This document shows positions 1 through 6,015 of a stretch of 6,836 nt of DNA, in pieces. Positions within the stretch are counted from its first letter, which is position 1. Every line of letters begins with the position of its first letter. The position numbers were made by a program, and so were the translations under genes. The DNA comes from Brevundimonas sp. (GTDB lineage: Bacteria; Pseudomonadota; Alphaproteobacteria; Caulobacterales; Caulobacteraceae): positions 1-6,836 of the forward strand of contig JANJTI010000257.1 in assembly GCA_024711185.1 (NCBI GenBank), in the 5' to 3' direction. The notes under the pieces were generated by a model. That model saw nothing but the letters and a program-made list of their open reading frames with translations. It did no database searches and was not told the DNA's origin.

Positions 1-516
1 GTCCCACAGCGGCGCCAGCGCCAGCTGAAGGACGGCCAGCGCCACCATCTGCAGGACCGTCTTCCACTTGGCCAGCAGGGTCACCGGCAGCTTGACCTTG
101 CCGGCCACGGTCTCGCGCAGGGCCGAGACGGCGAACTCACGGAACAGGATGAGGCCGCAGGGAATGGCCGCCTGCGGCACCGAGCCCCAGGCCAGCACGC
201 CGAGGATGGCGCCGGTGATCAGCACCTTGTCGGCGATCGGGTCGAGGATGGCGCCCCACCGCGTCGTGGCGTGCCAGCGACGGGCGAGGAAGCCGTCGAT
301 CCAGTCCGTCGAGGCGGCGACGATGAAGATGATGAAGGCCGTCCGCGCGAAGCGGAACTGGTCGCTCGGGCTGAGGAAGTCGGCCGGCAGGAACGGCAGT
401 CCCTGCGGCGCGGCGCCGGCGAGGAGCAGGAACATCACCACCCCGGCCGCGAGGCGCAGGCCGGTGAGGATGTTGGGGATCGGATTGGCGTGCGGGGCGG
501 GGGTCATCGGCGTCAT
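1..516 (-). CDS. pgsA: CDP-diacylglycerol--glycerol-3-phosphate 3-phosphatidyltransferase (3' end beyond window)
   Basis: Integral inner-membrane enzyme that makes phosphatidylglycerophosphate from CDP-diacylglycerol and glycerol-3-phosphate, the committed step to phosphatidylglycerol and cardiolipin. Translating the minus strand from 516 gives 172 open codons reaching base 1 without a stop, so the C-terminus is missing; family members are usually about 180-200 residues. The complete CDP-alcohol phosphatidyltransferase signature is visible: D71, D74, G75, A78, R79, G88, D92 and D96 in the DxxDGxxARx8GxxxDxxxD spacing. N-terminal PNILTGLR and the hydrophobic segments near residues 18-34, 58-70, 98-110 and 117-131 fit the family. 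There are two in-frame ATGs (516 and 507) in a duplicated MTP-MTP start. 516 is preferred because a weak GAAG lies just upstream, whereas nothing resembling a Shine-Dalgarno precedes 507. It is the last visible gene of the minus-strand block, 48 bases after the carbonic anhydrase. Confidence 0.93.
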   Translation of the reverse strand, partial: MTPMTPAPHANPIPNILTGLRLAAGVVMFLLLAGAAPQGLPFLPADFLSPSDQFRFARTAFIIFIVAASTDWIDGFLARRWHATTRWGAILDPIADKVLITGAILGVLAWGSVPQAAIPCGLILFREFAVSALRETVAGKVKLPVTLLAKWKTVLQMVALAVLQLALAPLWD

Positions 517-540
517 CCGTGCTTCAACGCCGATCTGCCA

Positions 541-559
541 CGCTTCGCTGCATGAAGCG
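541..559 (-). terminator. Small inverted repeat between carbonic anhydrase and pgsA
   Basis: CGCTTC (541-546) and GAAGCG (554-559) form a perfect 6-bp stem with a 7-base loop, starting 5 bases after the carbonic anhydrase stop. No T-run follows on the minus strand, so it is not a canonical intrinsic terminator. It could be a weak terminator, an mRNA 3'-end or processing structure that tunes pgsA readthrough, or chance. Only the complementarity is directly seen. Confidence 0.3.
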
Positions 560-564
560 AGACG

Positions 565-1191
565 TCAGTCCAGCGGCGCGAACCGCCCCGGCCCCTGGAG
601 CGCCCGCAGCACCCCGTCGGCGATGCCGAAATGCAGACCGCTGAGGGTCAGCTGGCCGGCGGCCTCGCGCTCGGCGATCCACGGGAAGGTGCGCAGGTTC
701 TCGATCGACAGGCGGACCACGGTCTCCTCGGCGAGACGCTCGCTTTCCTCCGCGGGGAAGCTCTCGCAGACCATGCGGACCACGGGACCGGCCTGGGCCA
801 CCCAGGGCGCCACGAAGTCGCGGCAGCTGTCGGGCGCGCCCTTCAGCATGGCGTTCACGCCGCCGCAGTAGGCGTGGCCCATGACCACGATGCGCGAGAC
901 GCCGAGCACCTTGACCCCGAACTCCAGCGCGGCGGAGACGCCGTGCAGCTGGCCGTCCGGCTGGTAGGGCGGCACCAGGTTGGCGACGTTGCGGACCACG
1001 AACAGCTCGCCGGGGGCGGCGTCGAAGATCAGGGCCGGGTCGGCGCGGCTGTCGGAACAGGCGACGATCAGGGTGTGGGGCTTCTGGCCCTGGGCCGCGA
1101 GCGCCTCGTACTCGGCGCGGGCTTCGGCCCAGTGGCCCTCGCGAAAGCGGCGGTAACCGGCGAGCAGGGCGTCTTGCGTATCGTGGGTCAT
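565..1191 (-). CDS. Beta-class carbonic anhydrase
   Basis: Cytoplasmic zinc enzyme interconverting CO2 and bicarbonate, supplying bicarbonate to carboxylases and helping pH balance. At 208 residues it has normal length for bacterial beta-CAs. Zinc ligands and the catalytic dyad are all present: C45, D47 and R49 in ACSDSR, then H106 and C109 in GHAYCGG. The RNVAN segment (67-71) and AALEFGVKVLGV region (88-98) are also typical. There is no signal peptide. The ATG at 1191 is preceded by AAGGCGG a few bases upstream, an acceptable Shine-Dalgarno. The gene starts 20 bases after the uvrC stop and ends 48 bases before pgsA, so it is probably co-transcribed with both, although it has no obvious functional link with either. 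I call the family but not a specific symbol (can/cynT), since these cannot be separated by eye. Confidence 0.95.
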   Translation of the reverse strand: MTHDTQDALLAGYRRFREGHWAEARAEYEALAAQGQKPHTLIVACSDSRADPALIFDAAPGELFVVRNVANLVPPYQPDGQLHGVSAALEFGVKVLGVSRIVVMGHAYCGGVNAMLKGAPDSCRDFVAPWVAQAGPVVRMVCESFPAEESERLAEETVVRLSIENLRTFPWIAEREAAGQLTLSGLHFGIADGVLRALQGPGRFAPLD

Positions 1192-1211
1192 GACCGCCTT
1201 CTAATGCGGGC

Positions 1212-3095
1212 TCACGCCTTTCGGAAGAAGGCATGGATGCGTTCGGCGAGGGCCTGGTTGATCCCCTCCACCTTGACCAGGTCGACGACCGAGGCGCGGC
1301 CCACGCCCTTGGCCGATCCGAAGGCGTGCAGCAGGGCCTTCTTCCGGCCGGGACCGACGCCCTCAATCTCGTCGAGCGGGTTCTTCTTGATGTCCATCGA
1401 GCGGCGGGTGCGATGCGCCCCGATCGCGAAGCGGTGCGCCTCGTCGCGCAGCCGCTGCAGGTAGTAGAGGGCCGGCGACTTCAGCGGCAGCATGAAGGGC
1501 GGCTTGCCCGGGATGAAGAAGCGCTCCAGCCCGGCGTCGCGGTCGGGACCCTTGGCCACGCCGACCACCGGGATGTCGTGCAGCCCCAGTTCGGCCATCA
1601 CCGCCACCGCCTCGGCCAGCTGGCCGGCCCCGCCATCGATCAGCACCAGATCGGGCCGCTCGACGTCCTCGCCCGCCTCTTCCTCCCTGGCCAGACGGCC
1701 GAAGCGGCGGCGCAGCACCTCGCGCATCATGCCGTAGTCGTCGCCGGGGGTGAGCTCCTCTCCACGGATGTTGAACTTGCGGTACTGGGTCTTCCGGAAC
1801 CCTTCGGGGCCGGCGACGATCATGCCGCCCACGGCGTTGGTCCCCTGGATGTGCGAGTTGTCGTAGACCTCGATCCGCTCCGGCCGGCCCTCCAGACCGA
1901 AGGCCTCGCACACCTCGTCGAGGATCTTGCCCTGGGCCGAGCTCTCGGCCATGCGCCGGCCCAGCGCCTCGCGCGCGTTGGTGAGGGCGTGGTCGACCAG
2001 CGCCCGGCGCGGGCCGCGCTGCGGCAGCTCGATGGCCACGACCCGGCGGCCGTCGACGGTCTTGGCCTTCAGGGAGAAGGCCTCCTCGAGCAGCTCCTTC
2101 TCGTGCGGGCGGACGTTGGTCAGGATCTGCCGCGGCACGGGCTTGTCCTCGTAGAACTGGCCGAGGAAGGCGGCGAGGATCTCCGGGTCGGTGTCCGCCC
2201 TGTCGACGCGCGGGAAGTAGGCCCGGCCGCCCCAGTTCTGGCCGCCGCGGTAGAAGAACACCTGCACGCAGGCCTGGCCGCCCTCGGAATGCAGGGCGAA
2301 GACGTCGGCCTCGGCCACGCCCTCGGCGTTGACGGAGTTCTCCATCGCAATGGCCGACAGCGCCCGGATCCGGTCGCGCACCCGCGCGGCCTGTTCAAAG
2401 TCCATGGCGTCCGAGGCCGCCTGCATCTCCTTCGACAGACGACCGATGACGGCGCGCGAGCGGCCGCGCAGGAAGGCCTCGGCCTCGTCGACCAGCGCGC
2501 CGTAGTCCTCCAGCGTGATCAGTCCGGTGCACGGCGCCGAGCAGCGCTTGATCTGGTGCAGCATGCACGGCCGGGTGCGGGTCTCGTAGACGCTGTCGGA
2601 GCAGGAGCGGAGCAGGAAGGCCTTCTGCAGGGTGGTCAGGGTGCGGTTGACCGCCCAGGTCGAGGCGAAGGGGCCGAAATAGTCGCCCTTGAGGGTGTGG
2701 GCGCCGCGGTGCTTGCGCACCTGCGGGGCGCGATGGTCGCGGCGGATCATCAGCTCGGCGAACGACTTGTCGTCGCGCAGCACCACGTTGAAGCGCGGCT
2801 TCAGCTTCTTGATGAAGTTGGACTCGAGCAGCAGGGCTTCGGTCTCGGAGGCCGTGACGACCAGCTCCATCGAGCGGGTCAGCGAAACCATCAGGCCGAT
2901 GCGCTGGGTGTGGAAGCGGCCCTGGGCGTACTGCAGGATGCGCTTCTTCAGCGACCGGGCCTTGCCGACGTACAGACAGGCGCCGTCCTCGCCGTACATG
3001 CGATAGACACCGGGCTTGTCCGGGGCGCGCCGCGCCTCGTCCCGGATCAGGTCGGCGGCCTTCAGCGAATCGGCGGGAAGCATCTCCTCGGTCAT
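1212..3095 (-). CDS. uvrC: UvrABC excinuclease subunit C
   Basis: Nuclease subunit of nucleotide excision repair. It is recruited by the UvrB-DNA complex and cuts the damaged strand on both sides of the lesion. Full-length at 627 residues. Domain order: GIY-YIG nuclease for the 3' cut (GVY at 29-31, YVGKA at 42-46, R52, glutamate-rich ETEALLLE at 84-91); cysteines C165, C177, C185 and C189, with the 12/8/4 spacing of the cluster-binding cysteines reported for E. coli UvrC; UVR motif for UvrB contact (about 216-246, MDFEQAARVRDRI); RNase H-like nuclease for the 5' cut (YDNSH at 411-415, LIDGGAGQ at 485-492, DEAHRF at 551-556); tandem helix-hairpin-helix at about 574-625. The ATG at 3095 has almost no Shine-Dalgarno; the second ATG (codon 5) has GAGGAG directly abutting it, too close to use. 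It begins 16 bases after the transporter stop, so it is probably co-transcribed with the transporter. Confidence 0.98.
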   Translation of the reverse strand: MTEEMLPADSLKAADLIRDEARRAPDKPGVYRMYGEDGACLYVGKARSLKKRILQYAQGRFHTQRIGLMVSLTRSMELVVTASETEALLLESNFIKKLKPRFNVVLRDDKSFAELMIRRDHRAPQVRKHRGAHTLKGDYFGPFASTWAVNRTLTTLQKAFLLRSCSDSVYETRTRPCMLHQIKRCSAPCTGLITLEDYGALVDEAEAFLRGRSRAVIGRLSKEMQAASDAMDFEQAARVRDRIRALSAIAMENSVNAEGVAEADVFALHSEGGQACVQVFFYRGGQNWGGRAYFPRVDRADTDPEILAAFLGQFYEDKPVPRQILTNVRPHEKELLEEAFSLKAKTVDGRRVVAIELPQRGPRRALVDHALTNAREALGRRMAESSAQGKILDEVCEAFGLEGRPERIEVYDNSHIQGTNAVGGMIVAGPEGFRKTQYRKFNIRGEELTPGDDYGMMREVLRRRFGRLAREEEAGEDVERPDLVLIDGGAGQLAEAVAVMAELGLHDIPVVGVAKGPDRDAGLERFFIPGKPPFMLPLKSPALYYLQRLRDEAHRFAIGAHRTRRSMDIKKNPLDEIEGVGPGRKKALLHAFGSAKGVGRASVVDLVKVEGINQALAERIHAFFRKA

Positions 3096-3111
3096 CGCGA
3101 CCGATATAGGC

Positions 3112-3558
3112 CTAGAATCTGCGCACCATAACCACGCCGGCGATGACCAGGGCGACGCCGGCGGCGCGGCCCCAGCTGATCGGCTGCCTCGGCATGCCCA
3201 TGAAGCCGATATGGTCGAGCACGAGGCTGAGCAGCAGCTGTCCGGCGACCATCAAAATGATGGTCGTGGCCACGCCGAGCCGCGGCACGCCCCAGGTGGC
3301 GGCCACGACGAAGGCGGCGCCATAAAGTCCCCCGATCCACAGGTACCAGGGCGCCGCCCGGGCAGCCGTCATGTCGGGCCGCGCCTGCATCAGAAAGGCC
3401 ACCACGGCCAGCACCGCCGTGCCGACGGCGAAAGACACTAAGGCGGCGTTCACCGGCGAGCCTACGGCCTGCGCCAGCCTCGCATTGGTGGGCGCCTGCA
3501 GGGAGGCCGCGGCGCCGCCGAGGACCACGGCGACGATGGCGAATACGGAGGGGTTCAT
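3112..3558 (-). CDS. DMT-superfamily YdcZ/DUF606-type inner-membrane transporter
   Basis: Small membrane protein of 148 residues, the usual size of single-repeat YdcZ (DMT_YdcZ, formerly DUF606) proteins. Five hydrophobic segments are visible at about 4-22, 36-57, 71-90, 95-116 and 129-146. Family hallmarks are LQAPTNARLA (20-29), GSPVNAALVSFAVG (33-46) and the fourth-helix run LGVATTIILMVAGQLLL (94-110). The short basic end (VRRF) suggests a cytoplasmic C-terminus. Substrates of this family are mostly unknown; proteins of this size would be expected to work as homo- or hetero-oligomers. The ATG at 3558 has a weak AGAAG-like ribosome site. It is the first gene of the minus-strand block, with uvrC 16 bases after its stop. 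No link to DNA repair is implied by its sequence. Confidence 0.9.
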   Translation of the reverse strand: MNPSVFAIVAVVLGGAAASLQAPTNARLAQAVGSPVNAALVSFAVGTAVLAVVAFLMQARPDMTAARAAPWYLWIGGLYGAAFVVAATWGVPRLGVATTIILMVAGQLLLSLVLDHIGFMGMPRQPISWGRAAGVALVIAGVVMVRRF

Positions 3559-3656
3559 GTCTTCTGGCTACCACGCGACGGCGGGACAGGCGCGGAGAAA
3601 TCGGGCGATCCACGGCGGACTGGCGGAGCGCCGGGCGGCCGGGTTCGTTCCGCTGC

Positions 3657-3685
3657 TTGAACACCCGCCGTCCGCGCTCTATTGC
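3657..3685 (+). promoter_or_regulatory. Candidate housekeeping promoter for the mini-ORF/SDR/folB transcript
   Basis: In the divergent gap, TTGAAC (3657-3662) is followed after 17 bases by TATTGC (3680-3685), a good -35-like and a partial -10-like element with ideal spacing. Transcription would start around 3691-3693, leaving a very short leader that just includes the AAGGAG at 3696. The -10 match is poor in its last three positions, so this is only a candidate. No equally good element was found on the minus strand for the transporter/uvrC block, whose promoter must also lie in this gap. Confidence 0.35.
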
Positions 3686-3695
3686 CGGGGCGAAC

Positions 3696-3701
3696 AAGGA
3701 G
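3696..3701 (+). promoter_or_regulatory. Strong Shine-Dalgarno for the 26-residue mini-ORF
   Basis: AAGGAG ends 6 bases before the ATG at 3708. It is a near-consensus ribosome binding site and the main reason for treating the very short ORF at 3708 as translated. Two of the three genes in this block (this one and folB) have visible ribosome sites; the SDR does not. Confidence 0.8.
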
Positions 3702-3707
3702 CACCCC

Positions 3708-3788
3708 ATGCTGGCCCTCGCCATCATCCTCGGCTTCGTCGCCGTCCTCGCCGTGATCAACTTCGTCGAGTTCGGCCGGGTTGACTGA
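3708..3788 (+). CDS. 26-residue single-pass hydrophobic mini-protein
   Basis: ATG at 3708 opens 26 codons ending at TGA 3786-3788. Residues 2-17 are almost purely Leu/Ala/Ile/Val/Phe with one Gly, long enough to span or lie in the membrane, followed by a short polar tail NFVEFGRVD with E21, R24 and D26. A near-consensus Shine-Dalgarno at ideal spacing and a candidate promoter just upstream support translation. The last 8 bases overlap the TTG start of the downstream SDR in another frame, an arrangement typical of translational coupling. I do not recognise a named family. It could be a real small membrane protein, a leader peptide whose translation delivers ribosomes to the SDR start, or both. 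It is too short to be found by most gene callers. Confidence 0.68.
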   Translation: MLALAIILGFVAVLAVINFVEFGRVD

Positions 3789-4539
3789 TCCGGTCGCCCG
3801 CCGCGGGGCCGCGCTGGTCACCGGCGGCGGCAAGCGCATCGGGCGGGCGATCTGCCTGGAGCTGGCTCGCGCCGGCTTCGATCTCGCCATCCACTACCGC
3901 TCGTCGGCCGAGGCGGCGGAAGCCGTCGCCGAAGAGGCGCGGGCGCTGGGCCGCCGCGCCGCGACCGTGCGGGCGGATCTCGCGGTCGAGGCCGAGACGA
4001 GGACTCTGGTTCCGGCGGCCGGCGAGGCCGTCGGGCCGTTGACCGTGCTGGTCAACAACGCCTCCATCTTCGAGGACGATCGCGTCGGCGCGCTGGAGCG
4101 GTCGACGTGGGACGCGCACATGGAGACCAACCTGCGGGCGCCGGTGGTGCTGGTCGAGGCCTTCGCCGCCCAGGCGTCCGAAGGGGGCTGCATCGTCAAC
4201 CTTCTGGACCAGCGGGTGCTGAAGCCGGACCCGCGCTTCTTCTCCTACGCCCTGTCCCGCAATGGTCTGTGGTGGGCGACGCGCACCCTGGCGCAGGCCC
4301 TCGCGCCGCGCCTCCGGGTGAACGCCGTCGGGCCCGGCCCCACCCTGCCCTCGATCCACCAGAGCAGGGCGGAGTTCGCAGCCGAGGCCGCCGGCACCCT
4401 GCTGGGCCGGCCGGGCAGCCCGGAGGCGGTGGCCTCTGCGGTGCGCTGGCTGGTGGACGCGGATCTGGTGACGGGGCAGATGATCGCCGTCGACGGGGGC
4501 CAGCATCTGGCCTGGAAGACCCCGGACATTCTGGAGTAG
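3781..4539 (+). CDS. SDR-family reductase, pteridine reductase/FolM-like, with YxxxR active site
   Basis: NAD(P)H-dependent short-chain dehydrogenase, 252 residues. The cofactor loop reads TGGGKRIG (14-21), the TGxxxRxG variant of pteridine reductases (PTR1, FolM) rather than the usual TGxxxGxG. R40 follows the second strand, a position that would favour NADPH. NNAS is at 92-95 and N117 is conserved. As in PTR1, an aspartate (D143) lies 13 residues before the catalytic tyrosine (Y156) in place of serine. The residue four after Tyr, normally lysine, is R160 (codon 4258-4260). The C-terminus has GPGPTLPS and VTGQMIAVDGGQ. The TTG at 3781 is the only start codon between the in-frame stop at 3754 and the Rossmann motif; it lacks a Shine-Dalgarno and overlaps the mini-ORF stop. 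FolB follows 4 bases later, so a dihydropterin or dihydrofolate substrate is likely. FolM activity is inferred, not shown. Confidence 0.85.
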   Translation: MTDPVARRGAALVTGGGKRIGRAICLELARAGFDLAIHYRSSAEAAEAVAEEARALGRRAATVRADLAVEAETRTLVPAAGEAVGPLTVLVNNASIFEDDRVGALERSTWDAHMETNLRAPVVLVEAFAAQASEGGCIVNLLDQRVLKPDPRFFSYALSRNGLWWATRTLAQALAPRLRVNAVGPGPTLPSIHQSRAEFAAEAAGTLLGRPGSPEAVASAVRWLVDADLVTGQMIAVDGGQHLAWKTPDILE

Positions 4540-4543
4540 CGCC

Positions 4544-4939
4544 GTGGCCGCACCGTCCCCCCTGCCCTTCCCCGGCGCCGACGCGCCAGCCCATCAGGGG
4601 CTGACGGTGTTTGTGCGCGGCCTGGAGGTGGAGGCCGGCATCGGCGTTTACGACCATGAGCAGGGGCGGCTTCAGAGGCTGGTCATCGACGCCACCCTGG
4701 CGCTCGATCCGGGGAGTGTGGACCGGCTGGCCGACACGGTGAACTACGAGGCCGTCGCGGCGGCGGCGCGCGCCATCGCCGCGGAGGGTCACGTGGGGCT
4801 GGTCGAAACCTTTGCGGAACGGCTGGCCATGGCTTGCCTGCAGGATGCTCGTGTCCGTCGGTGCACGGTGCGTATCGAGAAGCCCGGCGCGCTGGCGGGT
4901 GCGGCCGCGGCCGGCTGCGAGGTGGTGCTGGGCCGCTGA
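4544..4939 (+). CDS. folB: Dihydroneopterin aldolase-family protein (FolB/FolX)
   Basis: Cytoplasmic pterin enzyme. FolB cleaves 7,8-dihydroneopterin to 6-hydroxymethyl-dihydropterin in folate synthesis; the related FolX epimerises the triphosphate. Length is 131 residues, slightly long because of a proline-rich N-terminal extension of about 18 residues before LTVFVRGLEVEAGIGVYDHE. Conserved residues visible: E39 after GVYDH, Y68 in VNYEAV, E88 in LVETFAERLA (20 residues after the Tyr, as in characterised enzymes) and K113 in RIEKPGAL. GTG at 4544 is used; GGAG at 4533-4536, in the last codons of the SDR, sits 7 bases upstream, so translation is linked to the SDR. FolB is the default call. 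FolX cannot be excluded, since FolM-FolX pairs making tetrahydromonapterin are known in other proteobacteria. Confidence 0.88.
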   Translation: MAAPSPLPFPGADAPAHQGLTVFVRGLEVEAGIGVYDHEQGRLQRLVIDATLALDPGSVDRLADTVNYEAVAAAARAIAAEGHVGLVETFAERLAMACLQDARVRRCTVRIEKPGALAGAAAAGCEVVLGR

Positions 4940-4977
4940 CCGCCCTGCCCGGTTGCGCCCCGGCGGCGGGGCGGTCA
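4937..4977 (+). terminator. 9-bp stem starting at the folB stop codon
   Basis: TGACCGCCC (4937-4945, beginning with the stop codon) is perfectly complementary to GGGCGGTCA (4969-4977). The 23-base loop contains a second small CCGG/CCGG pairing (4949-4952 with 4960-4963). No T-run follows, so this is not a textbook intrinsic terminator, but strong GC stems without U-tracts are common gene-end structures in high-GC bacteria. It fills most of the 66 bases between folB and the next gene and probably marks the end, or partial end, of the folB transcript. Confidence 0.5.
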
Positions 4978-5005
4978 TACCTGAAACCGAGTTGAAGGAT
5001 CCCCG

Positions 5006-5593
5006 ATGGCCGACCCCGGCGACCCCCGCAGTCCGGATGACGACGACGCCCTGATCGGCTTCGCCTCGGCGGAGTCGCTGCAGGGACGGGCGCGCGAGCC
5101 GGAGCCCGCAGAGGCGGGGGGGACAGCCGCGCCGCAGCCCGAACCGCCGCAAGAGACCGACACACCGAGGCCTCACCCGATCCGCGCCAACTCCATCTTC
5201 GAACCCTCCCCCGGCTTCGAGATCCACCACCGGCGCCCGGAGCCGTCGGCGACGCCAATGATCGGCGGTCTCAGCCTCTATGCCGTCTACGCCCTGATCC
5301 TGTTCGCGGTGCCGACCCTGGGCGTCTCGGCGCTCATCGGCCTCGTGGCGGTCACCGGGCGTCCGGGCCCCGACGAGCCGGAGGCCCGCAGCCATTTCAT
5401 CTACCAGCAGCGCACCCTGTGGGCGGCGGCGGTGGCCGCCGTGATGGGTGTGATCCTGCTGGCGGCGCCGTTCGCGCTGGGCGTGCCGCTGCTGTTCGCC
5501 CTCGCCCTGTGGATCGTGATCCGGGGCGCCGCGGGCGTCTGGACCCTGAAGTCGGGACGCCCGATCCGCGACCCCGGCAGCTGGTGGATCTGA
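5006..5593 (+). CDS. DUF4870-type membrane protein with long acidic proline-rich N-terminal tail
   Basis: Predicted inner-membrane protein of 195 residues with unknown function. Residues 1-85 are hydrophilic and low-complexity (DDDD at 11-14, many Pro/Glu, no hydrophobic run), probably disordered and cytoplasmic. Hydrophobic segments follow at about 86-117, 138-158 and 160-178. The motif HxxxQxRxxW (H130, Q134, R136, W139) and the later GVPLL...LW pattern match the protein encoded next door, showing the two share a DUF4870-like (Tic20-related) domain. ATG at 5006 has GAAGGA 6 bases upstream. The next gene follows after 11 bases, so the two form an operon. Nothing in the sequence points to a substrate or partner. 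Confidence 0.82.
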   Translation: MADPGDPRSPDDDDALIGFASAESLQGRAREPEPAEAGGTAAPQPEPPQETDTPRPHPIRANSIFEPSPGFEIHHRRPEPSATPMIGGLSLYAVYALILFAVPTLGVSALIGLVAVTGRPGPDEPEARSHFIYQQRTLWAAAVAAVMGVILLAAPFALGVPLLFALALWIVIRGAAGVWTLKSGRPIRDPGSWWI

Positions 5594-5604
5594 GGAGAGC
5601 CGAC

Positions 5605-6000
5605 ATGTCCCACGTGCCGCCGGAGCAGCGTGACTACCCGCAGGGCGGGGGCGACGACGGAAAGGTCGCCGCCCTGGCGGCCTGGACCCTGTTCATCCTG
5701 TCCATCCCGAGCGCCAACCTGCTGGTCCTCGTCGGCCTGGTGGTGGCCTACGCCGCCCAGAGTTCGGCGACCGGCGTGCCGAGACAGCACCTCGACGCGC
5801 AGATCCGGCTTTTCTGGTCGGTGTTCTGGTGGACCATCGCCTGCTGGATCGCGCTGGCGGTCAGCGTGGTGATGTCGATCGTGCTGATCGGGATCCCGTT
5901 CCTGATCCTGTTCGGCCTGCTCTGGTTCCTGATCAGCGTCTGGTTCACGGTGAAGAGCGTCTTCGGCCTGCTCAACCTGCTCGGCGATCGGGCGCCCTGA
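5605..6000 (+). CDS. DUF4870-type small membrane protein
   Basis: 131-residue predicted inner-membrane protein, three to four hydrophobic segments at about 22-50, 68-94 and 95-122, with a short polar N-terminus. HxxxQxRxxW is at H62, Q66, R68 and W71, and GIPFL...LLW follows at about 96-107, both parallel to the upstream protein. This is the common compact form of DUF4870; function is unknown. The start at 5605 is chosen because AGGAG (5593-5597), overlapping the upstream TGA, lies 7 bases before it. The frame stays open further upstream to 5419, but that part overlaps the preceding gene and is glycine/arginine-rich shadow sequence. Tandem placement suggests a duplicated pair working together. 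Confidence 0.88.
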   Translation: MSHVPPEQRDYPQGGGDDGKVAALAAWTLFILSIPSANLLVLVGLVVAYAAQSSATGVPRQHLDAQIRLFWSVFWWTIACWIALAVSVVMSIVLIGIPFLILFGLLWFLISVWFTVKSVFGLLNLLGDRAP

Positions 6001-6015
6001 GGCGGAAACGCAACA

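Noticed and set aside
524..553. Nine-residue leader ORF (MQRSVADRR) upstream of pgsA on the minus strand
   Set aside because: No ribosome site and it begins inside the small inverted repeat; a frame this short occurs readily by chance.
68..871. 267-codon plus-strand frame at the left edge
   Set aside because: Antisense to pgsA and carbonic anhydrase; composition rich in Arg, Ser, Ala, Thr without motifs.
524..1366. 280-codon minus-strand frame overlapping carbonic anhydrase and the uvrC end
   Set aside because: Arg/Pro/Gly-rich shadow product; the carbonic anhydrase frame carries all zinc ligands.
3107..3114. TAGGCCTA palindrome before uvrC
   Set aside because: Eight bases only, and it overlaps the transporter stop codon; likely chance.
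1233..3131. A 632-codon open frame on the plus strand exactly opposite uvrC
   Set aside because: Long antisense frames are expected in GC-rich DNA with strong third-position G/C bias. Its translation is low-complexity Leu/Val/Gly/Asp/His-rich with no family motif, whereas the opposite frame is an unmistakable UvrC.
4196..5395. 399-codon minus-strand frame across SDR, folB and DUF4870
   Set aside because: Spans three well-supported plus-strand genes and reads as Arg/Gly-rich shadow sequence with no recognisable domain.
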